Below are positions 1 to 10,377 of a stretch of DNA of 64,000 nt, in pieces (within the stretch, counting starts at the first letter, position 1; every line of letters begins with the position of its first letter). The notes under the pieces were generated by a model. The model saw only the letters and a program-made list of their open reading frames with translations, had not been told where the DNA came from and did no database searches. A program made the translations under genes and the position numbers. The stretch spans positions 694,197 through 758,196 of the forward strand of contig VZTG01001868.1 of NCBI GenBank assembly GCA_013397845.1. The letters run 5' to 3'. The DNA comes from Melanocharis versteri. Lineage: Eukaryota > Chordata > Aves > Passeriformes > Melanocharitidae.

Positions 1-1077
1 AAATGCTCAAATCAAGGGAAATTGAGGAAGGGGAGGGAATAAGGGTATTGGGGGGATAAGATCTGGAAAATAGCCTAAGTGTAGAGGGATATTGTAGAGG
101 GATATAGGGGAGACACAAAAGCAGCTGAACAGAGATAAGCAAGCAGCTGGTCATTACACAAGTCTGATAGGGCACAGGGCTCTATCTCCACAGTCCATCC
201 TATATCCTTACTGTTCTGGCTTAGCTGTTTTCTGCCAAAGTATGCTCTCTATCTTGTGTCTGTGATCTGCTGACAAGTCAGGCTGAACTAGCTGGCAAAT
301 GAGACATCTGAATGCCAAATACTGGATGAACCAAGGAGTGGGGGCTAAATACCAGAAAGATTCAAAAAAAGTAAAAATTCCTAGAAAATGGATTGGGCTA
401 CTCATATTTTGGGTGCCTACAAAGGTACCATTCCTTGTCTGTGTTATTCTGTTGTCAAGGGCTGTGACAGCACAGTGTGCCAGCACGCCTCATTTGGAAT
501 TCATGCTTAGTCTTGCTTCTGGCTGGACCTGGCAGCAGGGATAAGGAACAGACTCATGACTGGCCCAAGAGAGGAGGAATAACTTGGGCCATCCAGTCCA
601 TCAGATTTGGTTACCTTTAACAAAACATTAACATCAGAAGCAATGCAGTACTAGTTTATTCCATAGACTATTTAAAGGAAATATGAAAGTGGAAAAATTG
701 TGTCTCAGAGACTCTTTAAAATTCAGACTGCATTGATACACTAGATTAAGACTCAACAACAGCAACTCTTTCCATTTTTCACACAGATGAAGTTTTTCAA
801 AGTTAACCTAAGAAAAGCTGAGATAGTTTTTTGCCCTTCACCTTACCTGCTTCTCAATCTCCAACCATAAATGCTAATATAGCTGGTTAATGTTTAACTC
901 CTTAGGAAAGCAAGCAAACATTCCCAGTCCTTACTTAGTTCTGGCTTTCTCTCAGCATCAGTTCTGTGCATAAATTCCAGAAAAAGATGTGCAGCCGTAT
1001 TTGCAAGAACTTTAAATAAGGTGACAAATACCAAAGAATCAATGGAAGTCTCCCATAGGAGTATTTTGTACTTTTAC
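1..1077 (-). other. SPTY2D1: SPTY2D1 intron 2 (partial)
   Basis: Read on the minus strand, this follows the donor of exon 2 at 1076-1077 (exon ends in G, then GTAAAAGT). The next SPTY2D1 exon should resume with the lysine/glutamate-rich helix that follows residue 58 or so in the family. No such peptide is visible in any minus-strand frame here, so it must lie beyond the left edge. The stretch is AT-rich, with no repeat or RNA gene that I recognise. Confidence 0.6.
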
Positions 1078-1192
1078 CTTTTTTTCTCTTTTCTTCTTCT
1101 TGCCGTCTGAGAAATGCTTGCACTGCTGCAGACTCTACACCCTTGACTTTGGGAACTTTTTTGGGAGGACCAACGGCCAAACTGTACCTTTT
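1078..1192 (-). CDS. SPTY2D1: SPTY2D1 exon 2 (SPT2 histone chaperone)
   Basis: This internal exon encodes 38 complete residues plus one base of the next codon. It begins KRYSLAVGPPKK and continues through PKVKGVESAAVQAFLRR to a charged QEEEKRKK tail, closely matching the N-terminal region of vertebrate SPTY2D1 from memory. The acceptor on the minus strand is TTGTCTTTGCAG before AAAAGG (phase 0) and the donor is AAAAAAG then GTAAAAGT (phase 1). The 115-base length fits both phases. SPTY2D1 is the animal counterpart of yeast Spt2. It is a nuclear protein that binds H3-H4 through its C-terminal SPT2 domain, during transcription and replication; that domain is encoded off the left edge. The conserved segment here comes after only about 20 residues that belong to exon 1. 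Identity is confident; the exact orthology rests on remembered homologues plus synteny with TMEM86A. Confidence 0.9.
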
Positions 1193-4100
1193 CTGCAAAG
1201 ACAATGAAATATGTCAGAAGAGTTAAGAAATGTAAAAATCAGTCTTTAAAACCGAGGAGTTGCATAACAGTCCCGTAGTTGACTTAAGCACAGAGATGGT
1301 AGAGAGTAAACACTGAATTCCCACTGAAGCTGAGGGTTGTGCTGGATACATTTGACTCACAATTGTACTTTCAGGCTGACTAAGGAGCAACCAGCCCCAA
1401 GGCCTTGGGAGAGATGTGCAAGCTGGAAAGTGCCTGGTCCAAGGAAGTAGAGGTATCTTGAAAAATATTTTGAAAGGTGGTTTCATAACCATCAGAAGAG
1501 CAAGATAACCAAAGTCCAGAACAAGATATCAGCACTAAGATAAGGACATCTATCTTGTCTATACCACTGGCCAGCAGCCAACTACTTTACCCTATAAACA
1601 TTGTAATCAGGATGGGCCTGATTTGAGCTCTGCCTGAACTGCAGCTTAACTGGATGCCAGATGACCCTCTTGAGCAGAGATGCCCCTCAGGGTTAGAAAT
1701 TCCTTACCTGAGACGAAGAGATCCTTCCTTACCAAAGGTGGAAAGATGCCTTACTCACAACAGACCCTCAATGGGTGACAGAGGATGTTGCTTTAGTGTT
1801 ATGAAACACTACTAATCCATCCATCCCATATTATTACAAACACTGTATGGATAATTCCATTACATGCACTATTGACTAGCCTGAGATGAAGAATGGATCC
1901 AGCCACTCCTAGACTCCAAATTGAGTCTAGAAAGCAAGGAGTGCACTCAGAACCTTGTGACTCAGTAGGACTGTGCTCCTTGCTCTCTGCATTGCCAGTC
2001 TCTGAGAAACACTCTAAATGAACTCATAAATGAATGAGTTTGAACTCACCCTTCTTTTCTGTATGTTTCTTCCATTAATTAATTAATAAGATGAACCTTG
2101 AATTAAACTTATTAAACCTCATCAAACCACTGTTGAACTTTGTTAAATTCCAGTGAATTGTCAAATCATTATTTTATCTCAAAATACATTGCTGCCTGTC
2201 TTTTGAGTGAGGTACGTTCTACTCATCCACAACAGGGGCTCACCCAGCTTTTGGAAGGAATGAACAGGAAGCCAGGAGACAGGTAGGGAAACAAAATGAG
2301 TGAAATGCACTGGACTAATAAGGAATGCAATGGCTGCATTAGTAACGAAATAAAAGTTTTTCAGTTCAGCCTTAGTCTTTGACCAAGAAGAACCAAAAAC
2401 AAACTACAGCCCAAGCTGCCAGAGTCAATTCAATTCCAGACTTCAGGCTTATAGCCCCATGTTCAGCTTGCTTGTAGACACTCATTTCTGTTCCAGATTA
2501 CCTAATTCAGTGAAAATAATTAACTCAAAAAACTGAATTACTCCAAGAGTTGGAATGGACTTCACCAGCATAATTAATAAGTTGATGTAAAACCAACAAT
2601 ACTGATTTTAGTTCCTGCTGGCAGTGATCTTAAACACAATACTGTTGTACATCAAGGAGTTAGTGATCCACACACCAGCTGACCTGAAATGGTACAGACC
2701 TGCACTCTACTTATCACCTGAGATCAGCGTGACCTCAGCACTGTGACAGAATACACAGCCCCCACCTGGCACCTGGCAATTACAGCACTTGCACATGGTG
2801 TAATGTGCCAGGAGAAGAGGAGGCTCCAGGGAGATCTTGTTGCAGCCTTTCAGTACTGAAAGGGAGCTTATAAGAAAGATGGGGACAATTTTTAGCAGAG
2901 ACGGTAGCAGTAGGACAGGGGGTATTGGTTTTAAACTAAAAGAGGGTAGATTTTGACTAGAAGTTGTTTGATGGGAGTGGTGAAACACTGGTAGATTGCC
3001 AAGAGAGGCTGTAGACCCCATCCCTGGAAACATGCAAGGTCAGGCTGGACAGGGCTCTGGGTGACCTGATCTGTTTAAAGATGTTGCTGCTCACTGCAGG
3101 AGAGTTGGACTAGATCACCTTTAATGGTTCCTATTCTATGATTCCATATCTCATTATGTCCTGAAGTGAAGCTGCATGTTTTCATATAACATCCTTTTCC
3201 TTAGCAGAGGAAGTGATAAATGGAGCTATTAACTTCCCAGGACATCCTGCAAAAGCACTAAAGACTACAACTGATTACGTGCACCATAGACAGGATTTGC
3301 ACAGCTTGCCATGCCTAGAGGTCTGTCCAGTACTGTTCAACCTGGGCTTCCAGCAACTGAACAGATGTAAAGTTATCTATGCTACTCCCTTTTTTGCTTC
3401 TCTTATATCCAATAAATGTTACTTAAATCAATGTTAAGTGCCCAAGTGCTTCTTACTGGGTTCTATAGCAACCACTTTCATTAATGTGCTACACCTGTTC
3501 AGACACTGCCTTACACAAATGTACCAGATTGTGCCTAAAATTGGAAAAAAAGAGAAACTTGTTTGAACTTCTTCCCAGAAACAAAATACAGAAGAAAAAA
3601 CAAAGCAATGAGAGAGACAGTTGCAAAGACAAATACAATAGAAGGCAGTTAAACCCAGAAGCAGATGGAAAGCAGAACACATTTAGGAACAAAAGAAACC
3701 CAAATCCAAAACTGAGGTTTGAGAGGGTGGGGTTTTTGTTTATTTCAGAAGTAAGCCAATAGATTAAAATCTAAACCAAATCTCCCACATGAGACATTAA
3801 GATTCTCACCAAATGAAAGAGATGGGAAAAACAGACCCAGATAAAAAAAGTATCACTAAAGAGACACACAAATCAGCATTTCTATAAATATCTTCCTATA
3901 CTCATAAAGCCTTATGAAACTTAACTAAGATAATGAAAATATCTGAGAAGAAAACCTACATCCAAATGTTTTAGAAGCAATAATCAGGCAGGCTGGCAGC
4001 ATAACTCCCTATAAACGTCAATATCACACAATGGAAGCCTTCATTCTCATTTCTGATTCATTGATCAGCAGCCCATGAATAGATCCTTGGATTACTTTAA

Positions 4101-7100
4101 TTACTAACATGCAAACCCATAAATTAGGTTGAAAATACATGCGCTATGAAGCTTAGTTTCTAAACTGCATCCAAAACTGGCTCCAAGAAGGGCAGCTACA
4201 ATATCAGCCACTTGTAGTCTCCTAGAGCAGTTTCTGAAATGACCAGAGCAGAAATACAAAAGTGCACTCTCCACAAACACTGCATATTAAAACCTGTCCT
4301 GTCACCTCATCACATTAAAGACCTGCTACAGCCAAGCTCATTTACTGAGCTTCACCTCTCTGCAAGGAAATCTACCACAATCTGAGAACAGATTTTGTTG
4401 GTTCCACCAAAAGCGTCCTAGGACGTGACTGCTCAGGAAACCTGAACTGCAATGCAGCATTGCCTCTCAGCTTTTGCTCAAATGTGGCCCATGGCTCTGT
4501 GTCCCAAAGAAATCTGGTTTACTCCATTTGAACTGGAACAGACAGAGACAGAAAGCAATCCACACGTTATCAGTCAAAATCCTGTCAGAAACATGTTGAA
4601 GCAAATTAGTACCTTAGAAATTATTTGCAGTACACTCATCTTAGTGTAATGATGTCTATGTAAATTATCTTACAAAGTTAAACACGTCATGTTTTGCCAG
4701 TGGTAACCTAATTTGGCAAAGCTTCATTTAATTATTGCATTTCAACTGTAGCCTCAGTTTCAAAAATTCTGTTCTAAAAACTGTGTAGGACTCAAGCATC
4801 TTTTCCAGCCTAAATGATTTTGTGCCTAAGGAGCACCTTTGAAAACTGCTAAACAGCAGGGACAAATGTAGATTGATCTATTCTATTAGGAAACCTTATA
4901 AAGAATTAAAGTGATGGGGAAGCAGTTTTCAGGCTTTGTTTTGCTGCACTGTGACCAACAGCCCTATCCAGGAGCAGGTTTGTAAAGTGGCTCGACAGAC
5001 AAGCTCTTTTCTGACTGCCTCTAACATGACAAATCATGCAAAATTTAAATTAAGTCTTCCTATCGGTAGCATTTCTTCATATTGACTAACAACTGAAAAC
5101 ACAGCAAAACAATTAATAAATGAATACCCATTTTCCATACTATTGCTGATACAAGTTTTGTTCACCTTCATTCAGTAAAAGCATAAAATAACCTGCTGAA
5201 GTGTAGCCTTTTTAAAAGCACTGAACCATACACACGTTCCACAAACACTAATAAAGTGTTTTATATACACTCCAAATGAAAATGCATCAGATTGCAGGTA
5301 AACCAGGCAAAATAAGGCAGCACATGTCACTATACCATCCAAACAGCAGCTACACTATTCTGGCTTTTAATAACTATTGCGAAGTTGGTTAAATCAACAG
5401 AGGAATATAAATGTTTAGCCTTTAGGAGAGAGCAGGTCAAGCTGTTCCCAGAACACTGCACTATTTGAGTTGTAAACAGCCACTATTTGCTCTGAAGTCA
5501 CTGAATTCCTTCAAAATGTGGCACATGATCCCGATAGAGTTGTATCTGCTTTGATGTCAGCATTCAAGTCCCAAATCTTGGACTGTAAAACAGAATTTAT
5601 AAAATAATTGTAAACTTTTTGGCACCCAAATAAAGCCCCAAGGGGCCTAGACCAAACACCAGTGCAAACAGAAATAGCAGTAGTAGTATTGCCTCTAACA
5701 ATGGTCAATATTTACACAGGTGGCAATGCAAGACCAATGCAAGTGATCAATTCTGCCAAACCCGATTCTCAAGTAGAGCACCTGTGCAGTTCAGTTACTG
5801 CAATGGGCTTGCACATGCAATGCAAAGACAATTCCACTTGTGTTATCCACCACAGGCAACTTGCAGGGGCTCTCTCAGGCTGGGGAGATTCTTCTATTTG
5901 CTTGTTTTTCACTAGCATGTTACAACACTCTGCCCATTCTTCCTTATCATTCGCCAAGACATGTAACCTTCTCCAATGGGAAAGTCCCTGTTTCCCCCTA
6001 AATATTCTTCAGGGTACAACTTTCTGGGAACATCAGGGATGGTTCATCCACCACATACACCCTTGTTTGTATTACTCCTCTCTCAATGCCAGTCCCTCAA
6101 AAGGCAGCTTTCCACATTGTAAGTGCCATTTGTGTTCACTGCCCAGGGGCCTCTGCTGTTCATCCTGAACTGGTATTTCCAAAGCTTCTGCTAAAGACTC
6201 ACCACGGGGCTCCCAGCAGCTGACTCTGCAGTGAGACTGTCTTAGAACACATACATGATGATTTCTCAACTGCTGCTTTCAATTTCTGGTTGTGACAAAT
6301 TAAATAGGAGGTAACAAGCATGTTTAGATTTGCTTCATTTCAGGTTCTAACAACACCTACCAAGAGGAAGATAAAATACTCAGCTTATCAGCTCACACTG
6401 TTCTCCTCTCCCAAAACCAATTCAACAGGTTCATACATTTTATTCCTAAAAAAGCAAAAATTATTTTCTTCCAGTTTTGCAACTGCTGCCACAACATCCA
6501 AGCAGAACCCTTAGCTGGAAAAAATGCAGAGGTTTCTTCTATTAAAAGTTGCTTCACAGAGGAAAAAAAAATTGAACAGATACTTTATGCTTTCCTTTCT
6601 GTAGTGGTATTGTGGTCCCCATTTTCACCTGCTTTTGCTAAAAAAGAGACCAGGAATAGGAAAAGCTGAAGATTTTACTAGCCAGCATTTAAACCTCGAC
6701 AGTATGGAATGTTACTATCAGGTCAGTCAAGTTGAGAGCAAAAGCCCTCCTCACCCCTGCCAACATTTCACACTGTGTATCTTGCAGTTCCTCCTGTGGA
6801 GGCTGATGTAATCCAAAGCATTTTAGGCCCTGTTTTGAGGCAAGTTTTAAGCACACAATAAATGCACACACATCAATCGATGGGAGTCTGGTCCTACAGC
6901 AACAATCTGCACTTCACAGCCATTCCCATTATTTCTCATGCAGGGCTTCTCTCGCCTGTGGGCAAACGCTCGATAATTTGTAGATTAGAATTCGATGGGC
7001 AGGCTCAGTAACCCAAGGTCCTCTGAACAAACTCTGGGATTCTGTTAGTGTTTCACTTCACAAACACTTAATTCCTCGTGGCTACTTGTATCTGTCAGCT

Positions 7101-9436
7101 TCACTGGAGGCTGCTTTGTATCAGTCTAAGTTAAAGTGAGACCTCACAAGTGCTGACGTGGATGACGAGCTCTTTCAGTTTTGCGTCACCTCTTTGTGGT
7201 TAAATTGTATCGGCTTTCTGTAAATTCTGTACACCAAAGTTTCGCCCTCAGTTAAAAGGAATTGGGAGCAGTATAAGATGCTTGTATTGTCATTAATAAT
7301 TTATTAGAAATTAAGGTGAAAAAAAGAATGACTTTTATTTCCAACTGTCCTCAGGGTTTTCTTTCTTTTTTAAGCTGCAGTAAAAGTTCATATTTTAAAG
7401 AATAGCTACAATAAAAATATCTGAAAGTGCTCCACCATGTCATGTGAAACACGTGGCATAACACAGTATACCAATTTCACCAAAAAGAGTGACACAGTTT
7501 ATTTAAACCTTTCTAAAGTCAACATTAAATCTCATAACTATTATCATGTCTAGACAAAGCAAGACCACACTGAAAATCTAATGAACTGCTAATATGAACG
7601 CAGGTAACAAGATACAACAGTGAAACCCCTGTGGAATATTAGATGATAAAACCTGGGGCTCTACTAGCAACTGCTGTGAAGATGATTAGCAGCACATCAT
7701 TAATAGCTTAGACAATAGTTCATATATGTACTGTTTTATTTAGAAACAAAACCTGACGCAACTAACAGCGCACCAAAAGGCTGATTTCAGCAATGTTCCT
7801 TTTGAATCTGGATTTCCATAGGGAGATGAACAAGCAGATTCGCTTTTACAGGGACATGATGTAATATCTGATTTATCCGGGCTCCTTTTTTACAATACAA
7901 GGCCACATTATTTCTTAGAGTTTTTATATAGTTTCCACTTTGAACTAAATACTACCTGTATAGTGTGCATATATATTTAGATATACTTTGAATATACACT
8001 ACTTGTTCATGTCACTGTTTTTCATTACAAAGGGCATGGAATATTTAGTTAAGTGCACTGTAAAGTTTAAAACAAACTTCTCAGAGAGAAATTCAGAGGA
8101 TATGCTCATTAATGCAGGAGCTAACATTTCTGGAAACCTGGTAATTTTATATACCAGTAAATGTGTAATTAGTCTATATGGTGTTTTTAATAAAAGTATT
8201 TAAAATTAATTATATTCTTCTTATATAAACACATTTAATGTACTAGCTTTAACATAGTGGAGCTGTTTAGATGACCAGTGATTGTAAAATCTCCATGGGC
8301 TCTCTTTTAAAGCCCAGCAGCTGCAAATAACATCAAGCAGTGCCAAGTGCAGCTCTGCTTTTGCTCAGAGACTGGGGCCAACTTCACAGTTAAAAGATGC
8401 ACCAATAATGTGCTAAAGCAAACTGTTTCAGCTATGGATTCAACTGCACTCTCACTCCATGAGTGAATCAGGAATTAGCAAATCCTGATGCTGCCTTTTC
8501 TAAAAAGAGTAGCCAAACCCTCATCCATTGCACAACAAGTAGGATCCCCTCCCTCCACCATCACATCCACAATGGAAAACGTGGCAGATAATTAACCAAT
8601 TCCTCAACATGGCTTAAAACTACTTGTGACAAAAAAGCAGTGGCACACACAGTAAAGCTGCATGGGAAAACTGAGAATGCAAAGAGAAGCTTTAAACATC
8701 TAAAATAAGAATTACAATAACCCAGTAACAACTTAGTGTAACAGCTTAAGACTGATAAAACGGGCATTTAAATACCCTAAAGTATTTCTATATTTGTTAT
8801 TGTATTATTTATGTTATGAACCAGATTCCTATGTAGAGTCCAAGACAAATTAAATGTGCCTAAATATTAAAAAGTAGATTTTATAAGATTTTTAAACCCA
8901 CAACGGAATCTGACTAATTTCACATCTACCATGTGGTTGGTACATACTATCAACTGGTCATGCTATTAGTGAACATTACCAAAGTTTTACTAACGATACA
9001 GAGACACTGAGATATTCACTAGTTCTGACACCACCAAAACGAAGACACTGTACAATTGAGAGTATGGTTTTTTCCGGTTTTCCCACAGATTTTGCTAAAA
9101 ACAACTACACCTCATTTACACTGGGTTTAAGCAAACTAATCATAGATGGCATTCTGTTGAAGAACAAACAGAAAAAGTGTCTCCCTAGCTGGTGATTACC
9201 GAAGAGAAAATATTTTTTATCCAAATAAGCACGTATGACTTATAATTTGGGTCCTCCCAGAGAACTGGAACCCAGGATATTAATGTACGAAAAGGCCACG
9301 TGCCCTTCCTACTGCCAGACCTCATCCAGGCAAGTCAGAGGGTTATTTCACACAGAATCCACATGTTACTGATAGCTTCAACTAAAACACAAACTGCTGA
9401 AATACAGACCTCGGAACAATATTAACAGTACAGCAA
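1193..9436 (-). other. SPTY2D1: SPTY2D1 intron 1
   Basis: About 8.2 kb of AT-rich DNA between the exon 2 acceptor and the CpG-rich promoter. It holds one CR1 3' end (about 2808-3148). A 168-codon open frame at 5662-6168 has no recognisable protein and is within chance expectation. I searched for the missing first coding exon (a start codon, about 20 residues ending in phase 0, and a GT donor) and found no convincing candidate. The rest shows no gene or RNA that I recognise. Confidence 0.6.
2808..3148 (+). mobile_element. CR1 LINE, 3' end fragment
   Basis: This 5'-truncated non-LTR retrotransposon shows the diagnostic CR1 3' landmarks in order. First come GAAGAGGAGGCTCCAGGGAG and TTGCAGCCTTTCAGTACTGA, then a 'gcttataagaaagatgggga' stretch and GTGGTGAAACACTGG, then CCATCCCTGGAAACATGCA. 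It closes with GTTGGACTAGATCACCTTTA and TTCTATGATTC. It lies in SPTY2D1 intron 1, antisense to that gene. Divergence from the CR1 consensus I know looks modest, so it is not among the oldest copies. An antisense open frame across it (2707-3033) is a by-product and not a gene. Confidence 0.9.
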
Positions 9437-9712
9437 ATGCCTTCCGCCAATCCTCCCCACCGCGCTGTTACACGTTATTCCTTCGCGGCGCACACAGAGA
9501 CCTCACACAACGCAGCCCATTCACCCAAAACTTGTCACTTTGTCTCCGACCCGCACTTGAGACGTGGCAGACTCGTGTTTTCGGAGCAAACAAAAGGACT
9601 TAGCCGGCTTTTAGCCACTGCCTTCCCCCGCACCCCGGCTCCGCTCTCGGGATCTCGGCACCTCCAGCGACCGGGAGGCGNCCCGCTCGCTTCCGCCCGC
9701 TGCCGCCTACCC

Positions 9713-9718
9713 TTTATA
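9713..9718 (-). promoter_or_regulatory. SPTY2D1: TATA box (minus strand)
   Basis: The minus strand reads GATATAAAGGG here, a good TATA match inside a CpG island. With usual spacing, transcription would start about 25-31 bases further left, near 9682-9690, next to the ambiguous base at 9681. That TATA element and start are inferred from sequence only. Confidence 0.5.
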
Positions 9719-9737
9719 TCACCTCGCCTGGCGCCGG

Positions 9738-9747
9738 CGTCACTTCC
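9738..9747 (-). promoter_or_regulatory. SPTY2D1: CRE/ETS-like composite site
   Basis: The minus strand reads GGAAGTGACG, an ETS core (GGAA) fused to a CRE half-site (TGACG). This arrangement is typical of housekeeping promoters. It lies about 20-30 bases upstream of the minus-strand TATA box and immediately next to the palindrome at 9748-9771. Confidence 0.5.
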
Positions 9748-9771
9748 CCCGTGGCGGAGCCTCGCCACGGG
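9748..9771. repeat. Palindrome with 9-bp arms in promoter
   Basis: CCCGTGGCG (9748-9756) and CGCCACGGG (9763-9771) are perfect inverted copies separated by the six bases GAGCCT. It directly adjoins the CRE/ETS-like site. It could be a dimeric factor site or simply a GC-rich hairpin. Confidence 0.8.
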
Positions 9772-10019
9772 AAACGGGGCTGGGAAAGGGGAGGGATCTG
9801 GGGAAAGAGCCTCTCGGGAGCCCCGCAGGACGGCGGGGCCCGGAGCCGCGGCGGGGGCGGCCTTATGAGACCAGCGGGGCGGCCCCCGCCCGGCCCGGCC
9901 CGGCCCGGCGCTTCTCGCCGCCCCCCGCTCACAGCTGGCGCCGGTGCCCGGGATTGTCCCTCCGCCCACCTCGGCTTCGCCCCTGAAACGCCTTGGAGAG
10001 AGGCTGTTTGCGAGGGCAT

Positions 10020-10296
10020 GGAGTGACGGGACAAGGGGTGATGGCTTCAAACTGACGGAGAGTAGGTTTACATTAGGTGTCACGGAGAAATTCTGTACTG
10101 CGACGGTGGTGAGGCACCGGGATCGCTTGCCCAGAGAAGTTGTGGGTGCCCCATCCCTGGAAGTGGTCAAAGCCAGGTTGGATGGGGCTTGACACAGCCT
10201 GGTCTAGTGAAAAGTGTCCCTGCCCACAACAGGAGGGTCAGAACTAGATGGTCTTTAAGGTCCCTTCCTACCCAATCCATTCTATGATTCTGTGAT
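10020..10296 (+). mobile_element. CR1 LINE, 3' end fragment
   Basis: A 5'-truncated CR1 copy starts with GGGACAAGGGGTGATGGCTT, runs through TTGCCCAGAGAAGTTGTGGG and CCATCCCTGGAAGTGGTCAA, and ends in AACTAGATGGTCTTTAAGGT and TTCTATGATTCTGTGA. The match to the CR1 3' region is clear along its length. Its left end touches the CpG-rich promoter. A 37-codon shared frame with upstream GC-rich DNA has no meaning as a gene. Confidence 0.92.
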
Positions 10297-10358
10297 TATC
10301 ACCCCCGACCTCGGCATGGGGATATGTCAATAAAACAGCAAAAACTCCTACTTTCTTC

Positions 10359-10377
10359 TTTTTTTTTTTTTTTTTTT
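10359..10377. repeat. Poly(T) tract, 19 bases
   Basis: An uninterrupted run of 19 T, preceded by CTTTCTTC, lies about 60 bases after the CR1 tail. CR1 does not end in poly(A), so the tract is unlikely to belong to that copy. It may be the antisense A-tail of a small retrocopy, but no retrocopy body was recognised to its right, so simple low-complexity sequence is the default reading. Confidence 0.7.

Larger units (their letters stand above)
9437..10018 (-). promoter_or_regulatory. SPTY2D1: CpG island, probable SPTY2D1 promoter
   Basis: GC content and CpG frequency jump sharply against AT-rich flanks, with GGCCCGGCCCGG-type runs near 9885-9908. It is the only promoter-like region upstream (to the right) of SPTY2D1 exon 2. 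Minus-strand core elements support leftward transcription: a TATA box at 9713-9718 and a CRE/ETS-like site at 9738-9747. An unresolved base (N) lies at 9681, close to the predicted start. The expected N-terminal coding exon is not visible anywhere in the island. A bidirectional promoter is possible, but no plus-strand exon could be recognised. Confidence 0.75.

Noticed and set aside
840..900. Strong minus-strand splice donor motif (AAGCAGGTAAGG), considered as the end of SPTY2D1 exon 3
   Set aside because: The sequence before it contains none of the Lys/Glu-rich peptide expected after exon 2 and no acceptor or open frame fits.
2707..3033. 108-codon minus-strand frame
   Set aside because: It is the antisense shadow of the CR1 copy at 2808-3148.
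4775..4835. Possible ancient CR1 3' end (TTTTCCAGCCTAAATGATTT)
   Set aside because: Only about 40 bases resemble the CR1 terminus, with gaps; too weak to separate from chance.
5662..6269. 168-codon plus-strand frame with overlapping minus-strand frames in SPTY2D1 intron 1, considered as a retrocopy or old viral fragment
   Set aside because: No family motif recognised in any frame, frames on the minus strand are interrupted by stops, and no target-site duplication or tail was seen. Length is within chance expectation.
9535..10170. 211-codon minus-strand frame through the CpG island
   Set aside because: It is rich in Pro, Gly, Ala and Arg as expected of CpG-island DNA, it starts inside a CR1 element and crosses the N at 9681. 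It does not match the SPTY2D1 N-terminus.
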